Positions 35,038 through 44,680 of a stretch of 64,000 nt of DNA are shown here, in pieces. The notes beneath the pieces were generated by a model. It saw only the letters and a list, made by a program, of their open reading frames with translations, searched no databases and was not told where the DNA came from. A program made the position numbers and the translations under genes. Origin of the DNA: Marinobacterium iners DSM 11526 (GTDB lineage Bacteria > Pseudomonadota > Gammaproteobacteria > Pseudomonadales > Balneatricaceae); the NCBI RefSeq assembly GCF_900107855.1, contig NZ_FNRJ01000004.1:62001-126000 (forward strand). Reading direction: 5' to 3'. Positions within the stretch are counted from its first letter, which is position 1. Every line of letters starts with the position of its first letter.

Positions 35038-35453
35038 TGGGTGATTTGGTAAAGCTGATTGACTTTCCTCCTTTGGGCGATGATCGTGGATCATTGGTCG
35101 CACTTGAAGCGAACAAGACAATCCCCTTTGAGATCAAGCGTGTTTATTACATATTTGGTACCAAGCCGGGGGTTGCTCGCGGTTTTCATGCACACAAAAA
35201 TCTCAAACAAGTAGCCGTATGCGTAACAGGTAGCTGCCGCATGTTGCTAGATGATGGAAGGCATAAAGAAGAAGTATTGCTTGATTCGCCAACAAAAGGA
35301 GTTGTAATCGAGGAGTTGGTTTGGCGAGAAATGCATGAATTTACCCCCGACTGCGTGTTGCTGGTATTGGCCAGCGAGCACTATGACGAAGCTGACTATA
35401 TCCGTGATTATTCGGTTTTTTTGGATATTGTGAAAAATGAAGCTAATAAATAA
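35037..35453 (+). CDS. fdtA: FdtA-like dTDP-6-deoxy-4-ketohexose 3,4-ketoisomerase
   Basis: A 138-residue cupin of the WxcM/FdtA/QdtA family: DDRGSLVALEANKTIPFEIKRVYYIFGTKPGVARGFHAHKNLKQVAVCVTGSCRMLLDDG. The paired His in GFHAHK is the general acid/base region. It would convert dTDP-4-keto-6-deoxyglucose to the 3-keto isomer on the way to Fuc3NAc or Qui3NAc; which epimer (galacto- or gluco-) cannot be told by eye. It is coupled to rmlA and overlaps the next gene by 17 bases. Confidence 0.9.
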   Translation: MGDLVKLIDFPPLGDDRGSLVALEANKTIPFEIKRVYYIFGTKPGVARGFHAHKNLKQVAVCVTGSCRMLLDDGRHKEEVLLDSPTKGVVIEELVWREMHEFTPDCVLLVLASEHYDEADYIRDYSVFLDIVKNEANK

Positions 35454-36378
35454 CTTCATATTAGATGCGCCGGTGCACCTTAGACCAATATTTAGAATAA
35501 GTCCTTTTAAAACTGATGATGTTGAATTGAATAATTATTTTTATTCAATGCCTGAGAATGTTGGGAAGTTAAAATCTTATTTTCATGTTCAGTATCCAGA
35601 AATGCATGTCCAATTAACGCCGCGTGGACGTGATGCAATTGCCTTAGCGTTATCAGCAATAAAATTAAATAAAAATGATGTTGTGACAATTTTCACGACA
35701 ACAAATAACTTTTATATAAGTAGTTGCGTGACTGAAGAGATAGAGAAATTCTGTTGTTGGTCGAGAAGTATAGAGAAAAACACAAAGGTTATTTTTATAA
35801 ATCATGAGTTTGGGTATTGTAGCCGAGATGTGAATTATTATAAGTCATTAGGTTATGTAGTTATTGAGGATTATGCCCACTCATTTTACTCCGGTACAAA
35901 AAAAAGAAACGGTTTTTTTTCAGGTGACTTTTTAATATACAGTTTGTCAAAATATTTCCCAGTACAAGCTGGTGGCGTCTTAGTATATTCAAATGAGTAT
36001 AATTTTGGGGAGGATGTTATAGAGGATGATGTCTCTAAATATTGTGAAAAAGTTGTTTCAGCTTACATCGATAATGCGGATCAAATAGCAATTAAGAGGT
36101 TGAATAATTATCGATACTATGAGGTGCTATTCAATCAGCTAAATATAAGACCATATTTTGAACTAAATGATGACGACTACCCTGGGGTTTTTTGCTTTAC
36201 TGTTCCTGAATATGTGAATTTACAAGAGATGAAGAAATATTTGAATGGGCAAGGAATTGAGTCAAGCGTTTTCTATGGTGTATCCGCATATTTTTTACCT
36301 TGCCATCAAGCGCTTTCCAATAAGGATATAGAGTATATATTTGAAGTTGTGAAGTCTTATTTAAGTGAGTTTATATGA
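35437..36378 (+). CDS. Divergent DegT/DnrJ/EryC1-type aminotransferase-like protein
   Basis: A 313-residue AT-rich gene. The fold is suggested by QLTPRGRDAIALALSAIKLNKNDVVTIF, VVIEDYAHSFYSG (the usual EDxAH/QS motif) and YSLSKYFPVQAGGVLVYS with a candidate PLP lysine. It is shorter than normal DegT enzymes (370-390) and diverged around the cofactor loop, so activity is uncertain. A complete second DegT gene (fdtB-like) follows at 37777. Base composition is much more AT-rich than rmlA-fdtA upstream, which suggests separate acquisition. Confidence 0.7.
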   Translation: MKLINNFILDAPVHLRPIFRISPFKTDDVELNNYFYSMPENVGKLKSYFHVQYPEMHVQLTPRGRDAIALALSAIKLNKNDVVTIFTTTNNFYISSCVTEEIEKFCCWSRSIEKNTKVIFINHEFGYCSRDVNYYKSLGYVVIEDYAHSFYSGTKKRNGFFSGDFLIYSLSKYFPVQAGGVLVYSNEYNFGEDVIEDDVSKYCEKVVSAYIDNADQIAIKRLNNYRYYEVLFNQLNIRPYFELNDDDYPGVFCFTVPEYVNLQEMKKYLNGQGIESSVFYGVSAYFLPCHQALSNKDIEYIFEVVKSYLSEFI

Positions 36379-36848
36379 AAGTAGGAAATATTGTAATCAA
36401 AGGGCGTGTTGATTTAGATCCCTCGAGCTCAATAAATAATTTGATTTTGAATGATGGTGTGAAAATTTCCAAAAGGTGTTCAATTTTTGGATCTGAAAAA
36501 AATATTTTGGAAATTGGCGAAAATTCATATATCGGAATGAATACCATTATTAACGGGTTTAATGCTAAAGTTATAATCGGTAATAATGTTAGTATTGCAC
36601 AATCAGTTAATATAATGTCTGATTCTGGCCCAAATGCCAGCCCAGAAATGCAGGTTTTTTTTCCAATCGAAACAGGTCCTGTAAAGATTGGGGATCATTG
36701 TTGGCTCGGCGCAAATAGCATTATTATGCCAAACGTTACCCTGGGTGATTTCTGTGTTGTAGCTGCAAATAGCTTTGTATCGTGTAGTTTTGAATCTCAT
36801 TCCGTAGTAGGTGGGAATCCTGCGAAGTTAATTCGGAAATTAAAATGA
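36375..36848 (+). CDS. Hexapeptide-repeat acyltransferase
   Basis: A 157-residue left-handed beta-helix acyltransferase with imperfect hexapeptide repeats (IGENSYIGMNTIING, VIIGNNVSIAQSVNIMS, VKIGDHCWLGANSIIMPNVTLGDFCVVAANSFV) and the C-terminal SVVGGNPAKLIRKL. Candidate for the N-acetyltransferase (FdtC-like step) that finishes dTDP-3-acetamido-3,6-dideoxyhexose, or an O-acetyltransferase. ATGA overlaps on both sides couple it to its neighbours. Confidence 0.87.
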   Translation: MKVGNIVIKGRVDLDPSSSINNLILNDGVKISKRCSIFGSEKNILEIGENSYIGMNTIINGFNAKVIIGNNVSIAQSVNIMSDSGPNASPEMQVFFPIETGPVKIGDHCWLGANSIIMPNVTLGDFCVVAANSFVSCSFESHSVVGGNPAKLIRKLK

Positions 36849-37780
36849 ATGTTTCAAGATATACCATAGAAATGAAAAGTGACTGGGATAGTTTTGTTTT
36901 TAACTCCAAAAATGGTCATTTTTTGTTTGATCGTGATTACATGGATTATCATTCAGATAAGTTTAAAGATCATTCTTTAATGATTCATAATTCTAGTGAA
37001 AAATTGATAGCTTTGTTGCCGGCTAATCGAGATGGGAAAGCCATATACTCTCATCAAGGCTTGACTTTTGGTGGGTTTGTAGTGGATGAAAAAGTTAAGA
37101 CAGCTGAGGTTCTAGATATTTTTGCCGCAGTAAGAGATTTTTTACGGGCTGATGGCTTCGAAAGATTAATATACAAGTGTATTCCTTACATTTATCACGA
37201 TAAGCCTTCGGAAGAGGATCGTTATGCATTGTTTATTAATAATGCAAACTTAATAAGACGTGATGTTACATCGACAATTGATCTTCGGGAAAAGCCTAGG
37301 TACTCAAAAGGAAGGAAGTGGAGTATCAATAAAGCTAAAAAGGAAGGGGTTTTGGTCCGTGAGTCGGATGATTATGATAAGTTTTGGGAGTTGCTTGAAG
37401 AAGTTCTTCAGACTAATCATTCAGCTAAGCCAGTGCACACTCTTAATGAAATTGAGCTTCTTTCAGGTCGATTTCCAAATAATATTCGACTATTCTTAGC
37501 CGAAAAAGAAGGTAGAGTATTATCTGGTGCGCTAATATATGAAAGCAAATATGTCGCTCATACTCAATATCTCGCAAATAGCAGTGAAGGAAGAAATGTC
37601 GGTGGGCTTGATTTGACATTAGATTATTTGCTGACTGAATACTCTAAAAATAAGCGTTATTTCGATTTCGGTATATCTTGCGAGCAGAGTGGACGATATT
37701 TAAATGAGGGTTTGATTGCTCAAAAGGAAGGGTTTGGTGCCAGGGCAGTTGTCCATGATTTTTATGAGTTGTTTATATGA
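36845..37780 (+). CDS. GNAT/FemAB-like acyltransferase
   Basis: A 311-residue cytoplasmic protein with the FemAB/GNAT double-domain look: an N-terminal half ending [23 protein letters not shown] and a C-terminal acetyltransferase-like half ([54 protein letters not shown], then [28 protein letters not shown]). Likely transfers an acyl or aminoacyl group to a sugar amine of the repeat unit. AT-rich like its neighbours, with 4-base overlaps at both ends. Confidence 0.78.
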   Translation: MNVSRYTIEMKSDWDSFVFNSKNGHFLFDRDYMDYHSDKFKDHSLMIHNSSEKLIALLPANRDGKAIYSHQGLTFGGFVVDEKVKTAEVLDIFAAVRDFLRADGFERLIYKCIPYIYHDKPSEEDRYALFINNANLIRRDVTSTIDLREKPRYSKGRKWSINKAKKEGVLVRESDDYDKFWELLEEVLQTNHSAKPVHTLNEIELLSGRFPNNIRLFLAEKEGRVLSGALIYESKYVAHTQYLANSSEGRNVGGLDLTLDYLLTEYSKNKRYFDFGISCEQSGRYLNEGLIAQKEGFGARAVVHDFYELFI

Positions 37781-38898
37781 TTCATTTTTTAGATTTAAAA
37801 TCAATTAACGCCCAATATCGCCAAAACTTGATTGATGCCGCTGCCCGTGTAATCGACTCCGGCTGGTACATTCAAGGTACAGAGCTGAAAGCCTTTGAGT
37901 CAGAGTTTGCGGCCTACTGCTGCACCCAGCATTGTATCGGCGTGGCAAACGGCTTGGATGCATTGACACTGACTCTGCGCGCCTGGAAAGAGCTTGGCAA
38001 ACTTAAGGAAGGTGATGAAGTCATCGTTCCTGCCAATACCTACATTGCCAGTATCCTTGCGATCACCGAAAACCGACTGAAGCCGGTTCTGGTTGAGCCA
38101 GATGAGCACACCTACAACCTATGCCCGAATAAAACAGCCGCTGCCATTACCGCCAACACCAAAGCCATCCTTGCGGTTCACTTGTACGGCCAGTTGGCCC
38201 CCATGCCTAAACTGATGGCATTGGCTGATGAGCATGGCCTATTGGTACTGGAAGATTCTGCACAGGCGCACGGAGCTGCGATCAACGGTAAAAAGGCGGG
38301 CAGTTGGGGCCATGCATCAGGTTTCAGTTTTTACCCCGGTAAAAACCTCGGTGCGCTGGGTGACGCTGGTGCTGTCACTACCAATGATGATGAACTGGCA
38401 AAAACTATTCGTGCCTTGGGTAATTACGGCAGCCACAAAAAATATGAAAACCTCTATCAGGGCGTGAACAGTCGTCTGGACGAGATGCAAGCAGCCATGC
38501 TGCGGGTGAAGCTACAACACCTTGATACAGAAACCCAGCGGCGCAAAGAGATTGCACGGTCCTATGCCAAAGGCATCACACATCCCGCACTGTCACAGCC
38601 AATTACAACGCACAGCACGCTAACATCATTGGAAAATCATGTATTTCATCTATACGTGGTTCGAACAGCAAAGCGTGAAGCTTTGCAGGCACACTTGGCT
38701 AACACTGGCATCCAAACTCTGATTCACTACCCGATCCCGCCACATCAGCAAAAAGCCTATGCACAGTGGAGTAAGGAGGCTTACCCACTGTCAGAAGCCA
38801 TACATCAGCAAGTGCTGAGCCTGCCAATCAGCCCGGTGATGACCGATAATCAGGTAGACAGCATTATTGCCGCATGTAATAGCTTTGAGATGCCATAG
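37777..38898 (+). CDS. fdtB: FdtB-like PLP aminotransferase (3-amino-3,6-dideoxyhexose synthesis)
   Basis: A 373-residue DegT/DnrJ/EryC1 aminotransferase. [59 protein letters not shown] and the PLP-lysine motif [17 protein letters not shown] are all present. With rmlA and fdtA it would make dTDP-Fuc3N or dTDP-Qui3N from the 3-keto intermediate. Composition returns to the higher-GC type part-way into the gene start. It is followed after 3 bases by the flippase gene. Confidence 0.9.
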   Translation: MIHFLDLKSINAQYRQNLIDAAARVIDSGWYIQGTELKAFESEFAAYCCTQHCIGVANGLDALTLTLRAWKELGKLKEGDEVIVPANTYIASILAITENRLKPVLVEPDEHTYNLCPNKTAAAITANTKAILAVHLYGQLAPMPKLMALADEHGLLVLEDSAQAHGAAINGKKAGSWGHASGFSFYPGKNLGALGDAGAVTTNDDELAKTIRALGNYGSHKKYENLYQGVNSRLDEMQAAMLRVKLQHLDTETQRRKEIARSYAKGITHPALSQPITTHSTLTSLENHVFHLYVVRTAKREALQAHLANTGIQTLIHYPIPPHQQKAYAQWSKEAYPLSEAIHQQVLSLPISPVMTDNQVDSIIAACNSFEMP

Positions 38899-38901
38899 CA
38901 C

Positions 38902-40158
38902 ATGACACTGATAAAAACCAGTTTGCTCAATGGTATAGCGGTTGTTATCAAAATGCTGACTTTGTTGGGCCTGAACAAGATACTGGCTATCTATGTCGGC
39001 CCAACGGGTTATGCTGCGTTGGGGCAGTTCCAAAATGCAGTGCAAATGATCACAACCCTGGCCAGCGGCGCGATCAACACCGGCGTTACCAAGTATACGG
39101 CTGAATACCACGAAGACGAAGCCAAACAGCATGCCGTATGGCGTACAGCGGGCACCATTTCACTGACTGGCTCGGTGTTGGTTGCAATAGCTGTAATTGC
39201 GTTCAACAAGCCCTTGGCGGGCTGGTTTCTCAAGGACGAAAGTCTGGGCAGCGTTTTTATCTGGTTTGCGGCAACATTGGCGCTGTTTGTGTTCAACACC
39301 CTCTTGCTTGCCATCCTCAATGGTAAAAAAGAGATACAGCGCTATGTAACCGCCAATATTGCCGGTAGCCTATTTGCACTGGCGGTAACGACCGTCATGG
39401 CGATTCAGCTGGGTTTGTATGGCGCACTGGTTGCATTGGCAATCTACCAGTCACTGACCTTCTTCGTGACCTTGACGCTCACCTATAAAGCCAGCTGGTT
39501 CAGACTGAACTACCTGCTTGGCGGCATCGACAAGCAATCCGCCAAGAGTCTGGCAAAATTTACCGCCATGGCGCTTACAAGTGCCGCCTGCGTACCGCTC
39601 AGCCATATCCTGATCCGTAACCACTTGGGAGAAACACTTGGCTGGGAAGCTGCAGGTTACTGGGAAGCCATGTGGCGACTGAGTGCAGCCTACCTGATGT
39701 TGGTCACGACCACATTAGGTGTGTACTACCTGCCCAAGCTTTCGGAACTGCAAGATCCAGCCGATATCAAAAAAGAAATACTGCAAGGCTATAAAATCAT
39801 CTTGCCGGTTGCGGCTGCCTGTGGGTTGGTTATCTACCTGCTGCGGGATTTTATCATCCGTGTACTTTTTACTGCTGAATTTGCCGAGATGGAAGTGCTG
39901 TTTGGCTGGCAGATGGTCGGTGATACATTAAAGATTGGTAGCTGGATATTAGCCTACTTAATATTAGCAAAAGCCATGATTTTTGTTTTTATTGTTTCAG
40001 AAGTGGTTTTTGCATTTTTATTCTATTTTTTTTCATTTTACATTGTTCAGTTGATGGGACTTAAGGGGGTTGCTGTTGCGCATGCTCTTAATTATCTAAT
40101 ATATTTTATATTTGTGTTTTGTGTTGTTAGGCATAAATTAAGGTTAAATAAATTATGA
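38902..40158 (+). CDS. wzx: O-antigen flippase Wzx
   Basis: A 418-residue protein with about 12-14 transmembrane helices of the MATE/Wzx (MOP) superfamily. The N-terminal LNGIAVVIKMLTLLGLNKILAIYVGPTGYAALGQFQNAVQMI is typical of Wzx flippases that move undecaprenyl-linked O-units to the periplasm. GC content drops sharply near 39950, inside the gene, suggesting a recombination joint. It overlaps the next glycosyltransferase gene by four bases. Confidence 0.92.
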   Translation: MTLIKTSLLNGIAVVIKMLTLLGLNKILAIYVGPTGYAALGQFQNAVQMITTLASGAINTGVTKYTAEYHEDEAKQHAVWRTAGTISLTGSVLVAIAVIAFNKPLAGWFLKDESLGSVFIWFAATLALFVFNTLLLAILNGKKEIQRYVTANIAGSLFALAVTTVMAIQLGLYGALVALAIYQSLTFFVTLTLTYKASWFRLNYLLGGIDKQSAKSLAKFTAMALTSAACVPLSHILIRNHLGETLGWEAAGYWEAMWRLSAAYLMLVTTTLGVYYLPKLSELQDPADIKKEILQGYKIILPVAAACGLVIYLLRDFIIRVLFTAEFAEMEVLFGWQMVGDTLKIGSWILAYLILAKAMIFVFIVSEVVFAFLFYFFSFYIVQLMGLKGVAVAHALNYLIYFIFVFCVVRHKLRLNKL

Positions 40159-41060
40159 ATACGTTGGTAGAGCCTTTGGTTAGTGTGGTGATACCATGTT
40201 ATAACCATGAGGAATATGTTCAGGCTTGTATTAGAAGTGTGATCTGTCAAGATTACAAAAATATAGAGCTAATCATTATAGATGATGGTTCAAACGATAG
40301 CTCAGCTATTAAGATTCAAGAACTAATTCCCGAGTGTGAGAAGCGTTTTACTCGTGTTGAGTTTAGAGCCAGACCCAATAAAGGTATTTGTGCAACCTTC
40401 AATGAAAGTATAAATATTGCAAAAGGTGTTTTTTTTGCACCGATAGCATCTGATGATGAAATGTATCCAAATAAAATATCAGAGCAAGTTAAAATATTTA
40501 ATATTAAGTCTAAAGAAGTGCCTGGCTTAGTGGCTATATACTCAGGCGTTGAATATGTCGATAATTCGGGTAATAGCATTAGAATAAAAAAAGGAAGTGG
40601 TAAGTTTTGTGGCTTTAAGGAGGTTATACTAAGAAATGAATTCTTGCCAACACCTTCTTTTATGGTAATTAAACAAAAGCTAATTGATGTAGGTTGCTTT
40701 AATCCAAATTACAGTATAGAAGATTTTTACATTAGGTTGAAATTAACTGAAAATGGTGGCGTATTCTATGTAATGCCTTCGCCACTCGTTAAATATAGGA
40801 GGCATGATGATAATCTATCCAAAAAATCAGACTTAATGCTCTCGGGTGTAAGTGAAATTTTGGACGAGTATAAGGAGTATAAAATCTATAGAAAAGCCGT
40901 TGCTAGAAGTCTGTTGATACAAGCGCATGATTATCAAATAATTGACTTATATAAAGGCATGAAATATGCCATGAGAGCTGTGATAAAAGATCCAAGCATT
41001 ATACTTACTAAGTCGATGTTCAAGTTTATTATAAAAGTTATTTATAAGCCGAAGTACTAG
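40155..41060 (+). CDS. Glycosyltransferase family 2
   Basis: A 301-residue GT-A enzyme: VSVVIPCYNHEEYVQACIRSVICQDYKNIELIIIDDGSNDSS, then FFAPIASDDEMYPNKI containing the DxD-like metal site and FLPTPSFMVIKQKL. Likely adds one sugar to the O-unit on the cytoplasmic face. AT-rich. 99 bases separate it from the polymerase gene. Confidence 0.92.
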   Translation: MNTLVEPLVSVVIPCYNHEEYVQACIRSVICQDYKNIELIIIDDGSNDSSAIKIQELIPECEKRFTRVEFRARPNKGICATFNESINIAKGVFFAPIASDDEMYPNKISEQVKIFNIKSKEVPGLVAIYSGVEYVDNSGNSIRIKKGSGKFCGFKEVILRNEFLPTPSFMVIKQKLIDVGCFNPNYSIEDFYIRLKLTENGGVFYVMPSPLVKYRRHDDNLSKKSDLMLSGVSEILDEYKEYKIYRKAVARSLLIQAHDYQIIDLYKGMKYAMRAVIKDPSIILTKSMFKFIIKVIYKPKY

Positions 41061-41159
41061 TTTGAGATTGCGCTATACGGGATGACTTTTAAAGGGAGAT
41101 CGGGGTTCATATTCGGTTATAATTGATTTTTCATTGATTGTCATGGTAAGGTATTCATA

Positions 41160-42428
41160 ATGGTGTTTAAAAATTATAGGCTTGGACTTTTCGGTTTTTT
41201 TTTATGGGTTCTAGTTTTTTATTTATTTATATTTCAGCCTCCCGTAATGTCAAAGCTTATATATTTAGCTTTACAGTTTTTTGTTTTCATTATGGCCATT
41301 TTGTTCTTTCACAAAAGAATTGAGGTCTTTGTAAATATATTTAAGGCAGAGTTTTTGCTGGTTTTTTTTGTTGTTTTCTATTCTATATTTAGAGACGCTT
41401 TGAGTGGTGATATTGTCTATTCTGATAGATTCGTGGGATGGTTTTTTCAATCATTCCTTTTCTGTGGTGTTTTAGTTTCTTTATATTTTTATCGAACTTT
41501 AAAAAAAGAATCTTTGAATTATTTTGGTAATGAAATATATGTGGCAGGTTTTATAGCTGCACTGTTTACTTTAGTATTGTGGCTTTTTCCGGCAGTTGAC
41601 TCTTTTTATGAATCAATCCAACTTGATGCCTATTATGAAATATACTCTGATTTTGAAAAAAGGTACCGTGCATATGGAGTATCTGAGAATTTGACTTACA
41701 CATATTCTGTTGTTTTAGGGATTTGCGCAGGTTATAGCTTAATCCTCTATAGAAAATCATGGTTTTTTGTTTTTTTGTGCCCATTGTTCTTATTCGCTGT
41801 TTCAGTAAATGCTAGAATTGGGTTTCTAGGTTTTGTTTTTTTTGTTTTTTATGTTTTTTTATATAGTGAGCTAAAAGCAAAAGCTATTTGGCTTTTTTCT
41901 TTTTTAGTGTTGTCTTTTTGGTTTTATTTTTCATCAGGCGATTTTATTCAAGAAAATAGATGGAGTCTGGGTTTCTTTTTGGAAGTTGCTGACTTCTTTT
42001 ATTATGGTCTTGAGGGCAATAATATAATTGCTGTTCTTTTGAACAGCCATGTTCATTTCCCTGAAACTGTTGCGGGTGTTGTTTTTGGTACAGGGGAGTC
42101 TTTATTTGGTTCTGGATTCGAGAAAAGTAGTGATATTGGTTATATACTTCAATTGAACTATGGTGGTGTTATTATTTTGATTTTGTTGATGTTGGCTATT
42201 GCTTTTATGAGTGTCCGTCTTTTTAAAATACTTGGCTACAAGCATTGGTTTTCTTGGTTCTTCCCAATTTCGATTTGTGTTTTGAATTTCAAGGGTTTTA
42301 TATTTGCGATGACTCCAGGTGGAAGGTTTATATTTCTATTATATTTCTATTATATTTTTAAAGCTTTGGTGGTCAATAATCAAATATTTTTAAATGCTAG
42401 AAATAATATGATTTCTCATGCCCATTAA
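41160..42428 (+). CDS. wzy: Wzy-like O-antigen polymerase
   Basis: A 422-residue very hydrophobic protein with about 10-12 transmembrane helices and a larger periplasmic loop in the second half (about 290-345), the layout of Wzy polymerases. Sequence is poorly conserved, as usual for Wzy, so the call rests on topology, strong AT-richness and position between a glycosyltransferase and the fnlA-type gene, with Wzx and Wzz also in the window. Confidence 0.8.
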   Translation: MVFKNYRLGLFGFFLWVLVFYLFIFQPPVMSKLIYLALQFFVFIMAILFFHKRIEVFVNIFKAEFLLVFFVVFYSIFRDALSGDIVYSDRFVGWFFQSFLFCGVLVSLYFYRTLKKESLNYFGNEIYVAGFIAALFTLVLWLFPAVDSFYESIQLDAYYEIYSDFEKRYRAYGVSENLTYTYSVVLGICAGYSLILYRKSWFFVFLCPLFLFAVSVNARIGFLGFVFFVFYVFLYSELKAKAIWLFSFLVLSFWFYFSSGDFIQENRWSLGFFLEVADFFYYGLEGNNIIAVLLNSHVHFPETVAGVVFGTGESLFGSGFEKSSDIGYILQLNYGGVIILILLMLAIAFMSVRLFKILGYKHWFSWFFPISICVLNFKGFIFAMTPGGRFIFLLYFYYIFKALVVNNQIFLNARNNMISHAH

Positions 42429-42458
42429 TTATTTTAATAATTAACTTAAAGGTAAATG

Positions 42459-43493
42459 ATGTTTAAAGGTAAGATATTGCTTTTAACAGGTGGTACGGGC
42501 TCTTTCGGCAATGCCGTCCTCAACCGTTTCCTGAATACTGACATCGCTGAAATTCGTATTTTTAGCCGTGATGAGAAGAAGCAGGACGATATGCGCAAGC
42601 GTTACGCCAACCCCAAGCTCAAGTTCTACATTGGCGATGTGCGTGACTACAACAGTATCCTGAACGCGACCCGCGGGGTGGATTACATCTACCATGCAGC
42701 GGCGCTCAAGCAGGTGCCGTCCTGTGAGTTTCACCCCATGGAGGCGGTAAAAACCAACGTGCTCGGCACTGAGAATGTGCTGGAAGCGGCCATTCAGAAC
42801 GCGGTGAAGCGCGTTGTCTGCCTGAGTACCGACAAGGCGGTGTATCCCATCAATGCCATGGGCATCTCTAAGGCGATGATGGAGAAGGTGATGGTGGCCA
42901 AGTCGCGCAATGTCGATCCCGACAAAACCGTGATCTGCGGCACCCGCTACGGCAACGTCATGGCGTCCCGTGGTTCCGTGATTCCGTTGTTTGTGGATCA
43001 GATTCGTGCCGGCAAGGCGCTGACCATTACCGATCCCAATATGACCCGGTTCATGATGGCCCTGGCCGATGCAGTGGACTTGGTGCTGTACGCTTTCGAG
43101 CATGGCAGCAACGGTGATATGTTTGTGCAGAAGGCCCCGGCGGCCACGGTTGAAACACTGGCCAAAGCGCTGACGGACCTTATGGGCAAGCCGGATCACC
43201 CGATCAATGTGATTGGCACCCGCCATGGTGAAAAACTGTTTGAAGCGCTGCTCAGTCGTGAAGAGATGGCTTGCGCGGAAGACCTGGGTGGCTATTACCG
43301 TGTACCGCCGGATCTGCGGGATTTGAATTACAGCAAGTTTGTCGAGCAGGGCGAAGAGAAGATCTCCCACACTGAAGATTACAACTCCCACAATACCGAG
43401 CGACTGGATGTGGCAGGCATGCAAGCACTGCTGCGCAAGTTGGATTTCATTCGTGCCCTGGAACGGGGTGAGTACATCAACCCGGAGGACTAA
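42459..43493 (+). CDS. fnlA: UDP-GlcNAc 4,6-dehydratase/5-epimerase (FnlA/WbjB/CapE type)
   Basis: A 344-residue SDR enzyme. GKILLLTGGTGSFGNAVLNRF (Rossmann), IFSRDEKKQDDMRKRY, AAALKQVPSCEFHPMEAVKTNVLGTENV and STDKAVYPINAMGISKAMMEKV are typical. First of three enzymes making UDP-L-FucNAc. ATG 42459 fits AAAGG spacing better than ATG 42456. GC content jumps back up here relative to wzy. The two following genes complete the pathway. Confidence 0.94.
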   Translation: MFKGKILLLTGGTGSFGNAVLNRFLNTDIAEIRIFSRDEKKQDDMRKRYANPKLKFYIGDVRDYNSILNATRGVDYIYHAAALKQVPSCEFHPMEAVKTNVLGTENVLEAAIQNAVKRVVCLSTDKAVYPINAMGISKAMMEKVMVAKSRNVDPDKTVICGTRYGNVMASRGSVIPLFVDQIRAGKALTITDPNMTRFMMALADAVDLVLYAFEHGSNGDMFVQKAPAATVETLAKALTDLMGKPDHPINVIGTRHGEKLFEALLSREEMACAEDLGGYYRVPPDLRDLNYSKFVEQGEEKISHTEDYNSHNTERLDVAGMQALLRKLDFIRALERGEYINPED

Positions 43494-43496
43494 GCC

Positions 43497-44621
43497 GTGC
43501 GTGTACTGGTAACCGGTGCCAACGGTTTTATTGGTAAAAACCTGCTGCTGCATTTTCAGGAAAAGGGTGGCATCGACGTGGTGCCCTTTACCCGCGAGCA
43601 TAGTGTCGATGACCTGCCTGCATTGCTGGACGGTGTCGATTGGGTGTTCCATCTGGCAGGCATCAACCGCCCGCAACACCCGGAGGAGTTTGTCACCGGC
43701 AACACCGGCCTGACCGAGCAGCTGTGCGCGGCAATAAAGGCCTGCGGCAGACAGGTGCCGGTGGTGTATTCCTCGTCCATTCAGGCCGGACGCGATAACG
43801 ACTACGGCAGCAGTAAACGTGCTGCCGAAGAGGCTTTGCTCGCGCTGAGGCAGGATACCGGTAACCCGGTGTATATCTTCCGTTTGCCCAATGTGTTCGG
43901 CAAATGGGCGCGGCCCAATTACAATTCGGCGGTTGCAACCTTTTGTCATAATGTCGCCCGCGATCTGCCGATTCAGATCAACGACCCTTCTGCCGTTATT
44001 CGCCTGGTGTATGTCGATAATGTGGTCGACAGCTTCATGGCGCTGCTTGCTGGTACAGAGTCAGTCAGCACCCGTATTGATAACGCCTATGTTGAAGTTT
44101 GCCCCGAATACTGCATCAGAGTTGGCGAGCTGGCCGATCAGCTGTACCGCTTCAAGGCTACGCGGGATAACCTGATCACCGAGCCTGTGGGTACAGGGCT
44201 GGTACGGGCCTTGTACTCGACTTATGTCAGCTACTTGCCGCCGGAGTGCTTCACCTACCCTGTGCAGCAGCATGGCGATGCCCGTGGTGTCTTTGTCGAG
44301 ATGTTGAAAACTCCCGATGCCGGGCAGTTTTCGTTTTTCACCGCACACCCCGGTATTACCCGTGGCGGGCATTATCACCACTCCAAAACCGAGAAGTTTC
44401 TGGTGATCAAGGGTAAGGCCTGCTTCCGCTTCCGTCATATGATGACTGGCGAGTTTTACGAGCTGCACACCTCAGGTGAGCAGTCTGAAATTGTCGAAAC
44501 CGTACCGGGCTGGACCCATGATGTGACCAACGTGGGTGATGACGAATTGATCTGCATGCTCTGGGCCAATGAGATTTTTGATCGGGACAAGCCGGATACC
44601 TTTGCCTGTCCGCTGGGTTGA
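43497..44621 (+). CDS. fnlB: Bifunctional 3-epimerase/4-reductase with C-terminal cupin (FnlB/WbjC/CapF type)
   Basis: A 374-residue enzyme with an N-terminal SDR domain (RVLVTGANGFIGKNLLLHF; VYSSSIQAGRDNDYGSSKRAAEEAL) and a C-terminal cupin (about 245-370; HPGITRGGHYHHSKTEKFLVIKGKACFRF), the distinctive CapF architecture. Second step of UDP-L-FucNAc synthesis. GTG start, 3 bases after fnlA. Confidence 0.94.
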   Translation: MRVLVTGANGFIGKNLLLHFQEKGGIDVVPFTREHSVDDLPALLDGVDWVFHLAGINRPQHPEEFVTGNTGLTEQLCAAIKACGRQVPVVYSSSIQAGRDNDYGSSKRAAEEALLALRQDTGNPVYIFRLPNVFGKWARPNYNSAVATFCHNVARDLPIQINDPSAVIRLVYVDNVVDSFMALLAGTESVSTRIDNAYVEVCPEYCIRVGELADQLYRFKATRDNLITEPVGTGLVRALYSTYVSYLPPECFTYPVQQHGDARGVFVEMLKTPDAGQFSFFTAHPGITRGGHYHHSKTEKFLVIKGKACFRFRHMMTGEFYELHTSGEQSEIVETVPGWTHDVTNVGDDELICMLWANEIFDRDKPDTFACPLG

Positions 44622-44680
44622 AATAACCGCACATTGAAGCCTGAGTATCTGTACGCAAACGCCCGTACTCAAGGATCGTT

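Noticed and set aside
42483-43949. 488-residue open frame on the minus strand across the fnlA/fnlB-type genes
   Set aside because: It is antisense to two well-supported enzymes and the translation (many His, Gly, Arg; no motif) is typical of a shadow frame.
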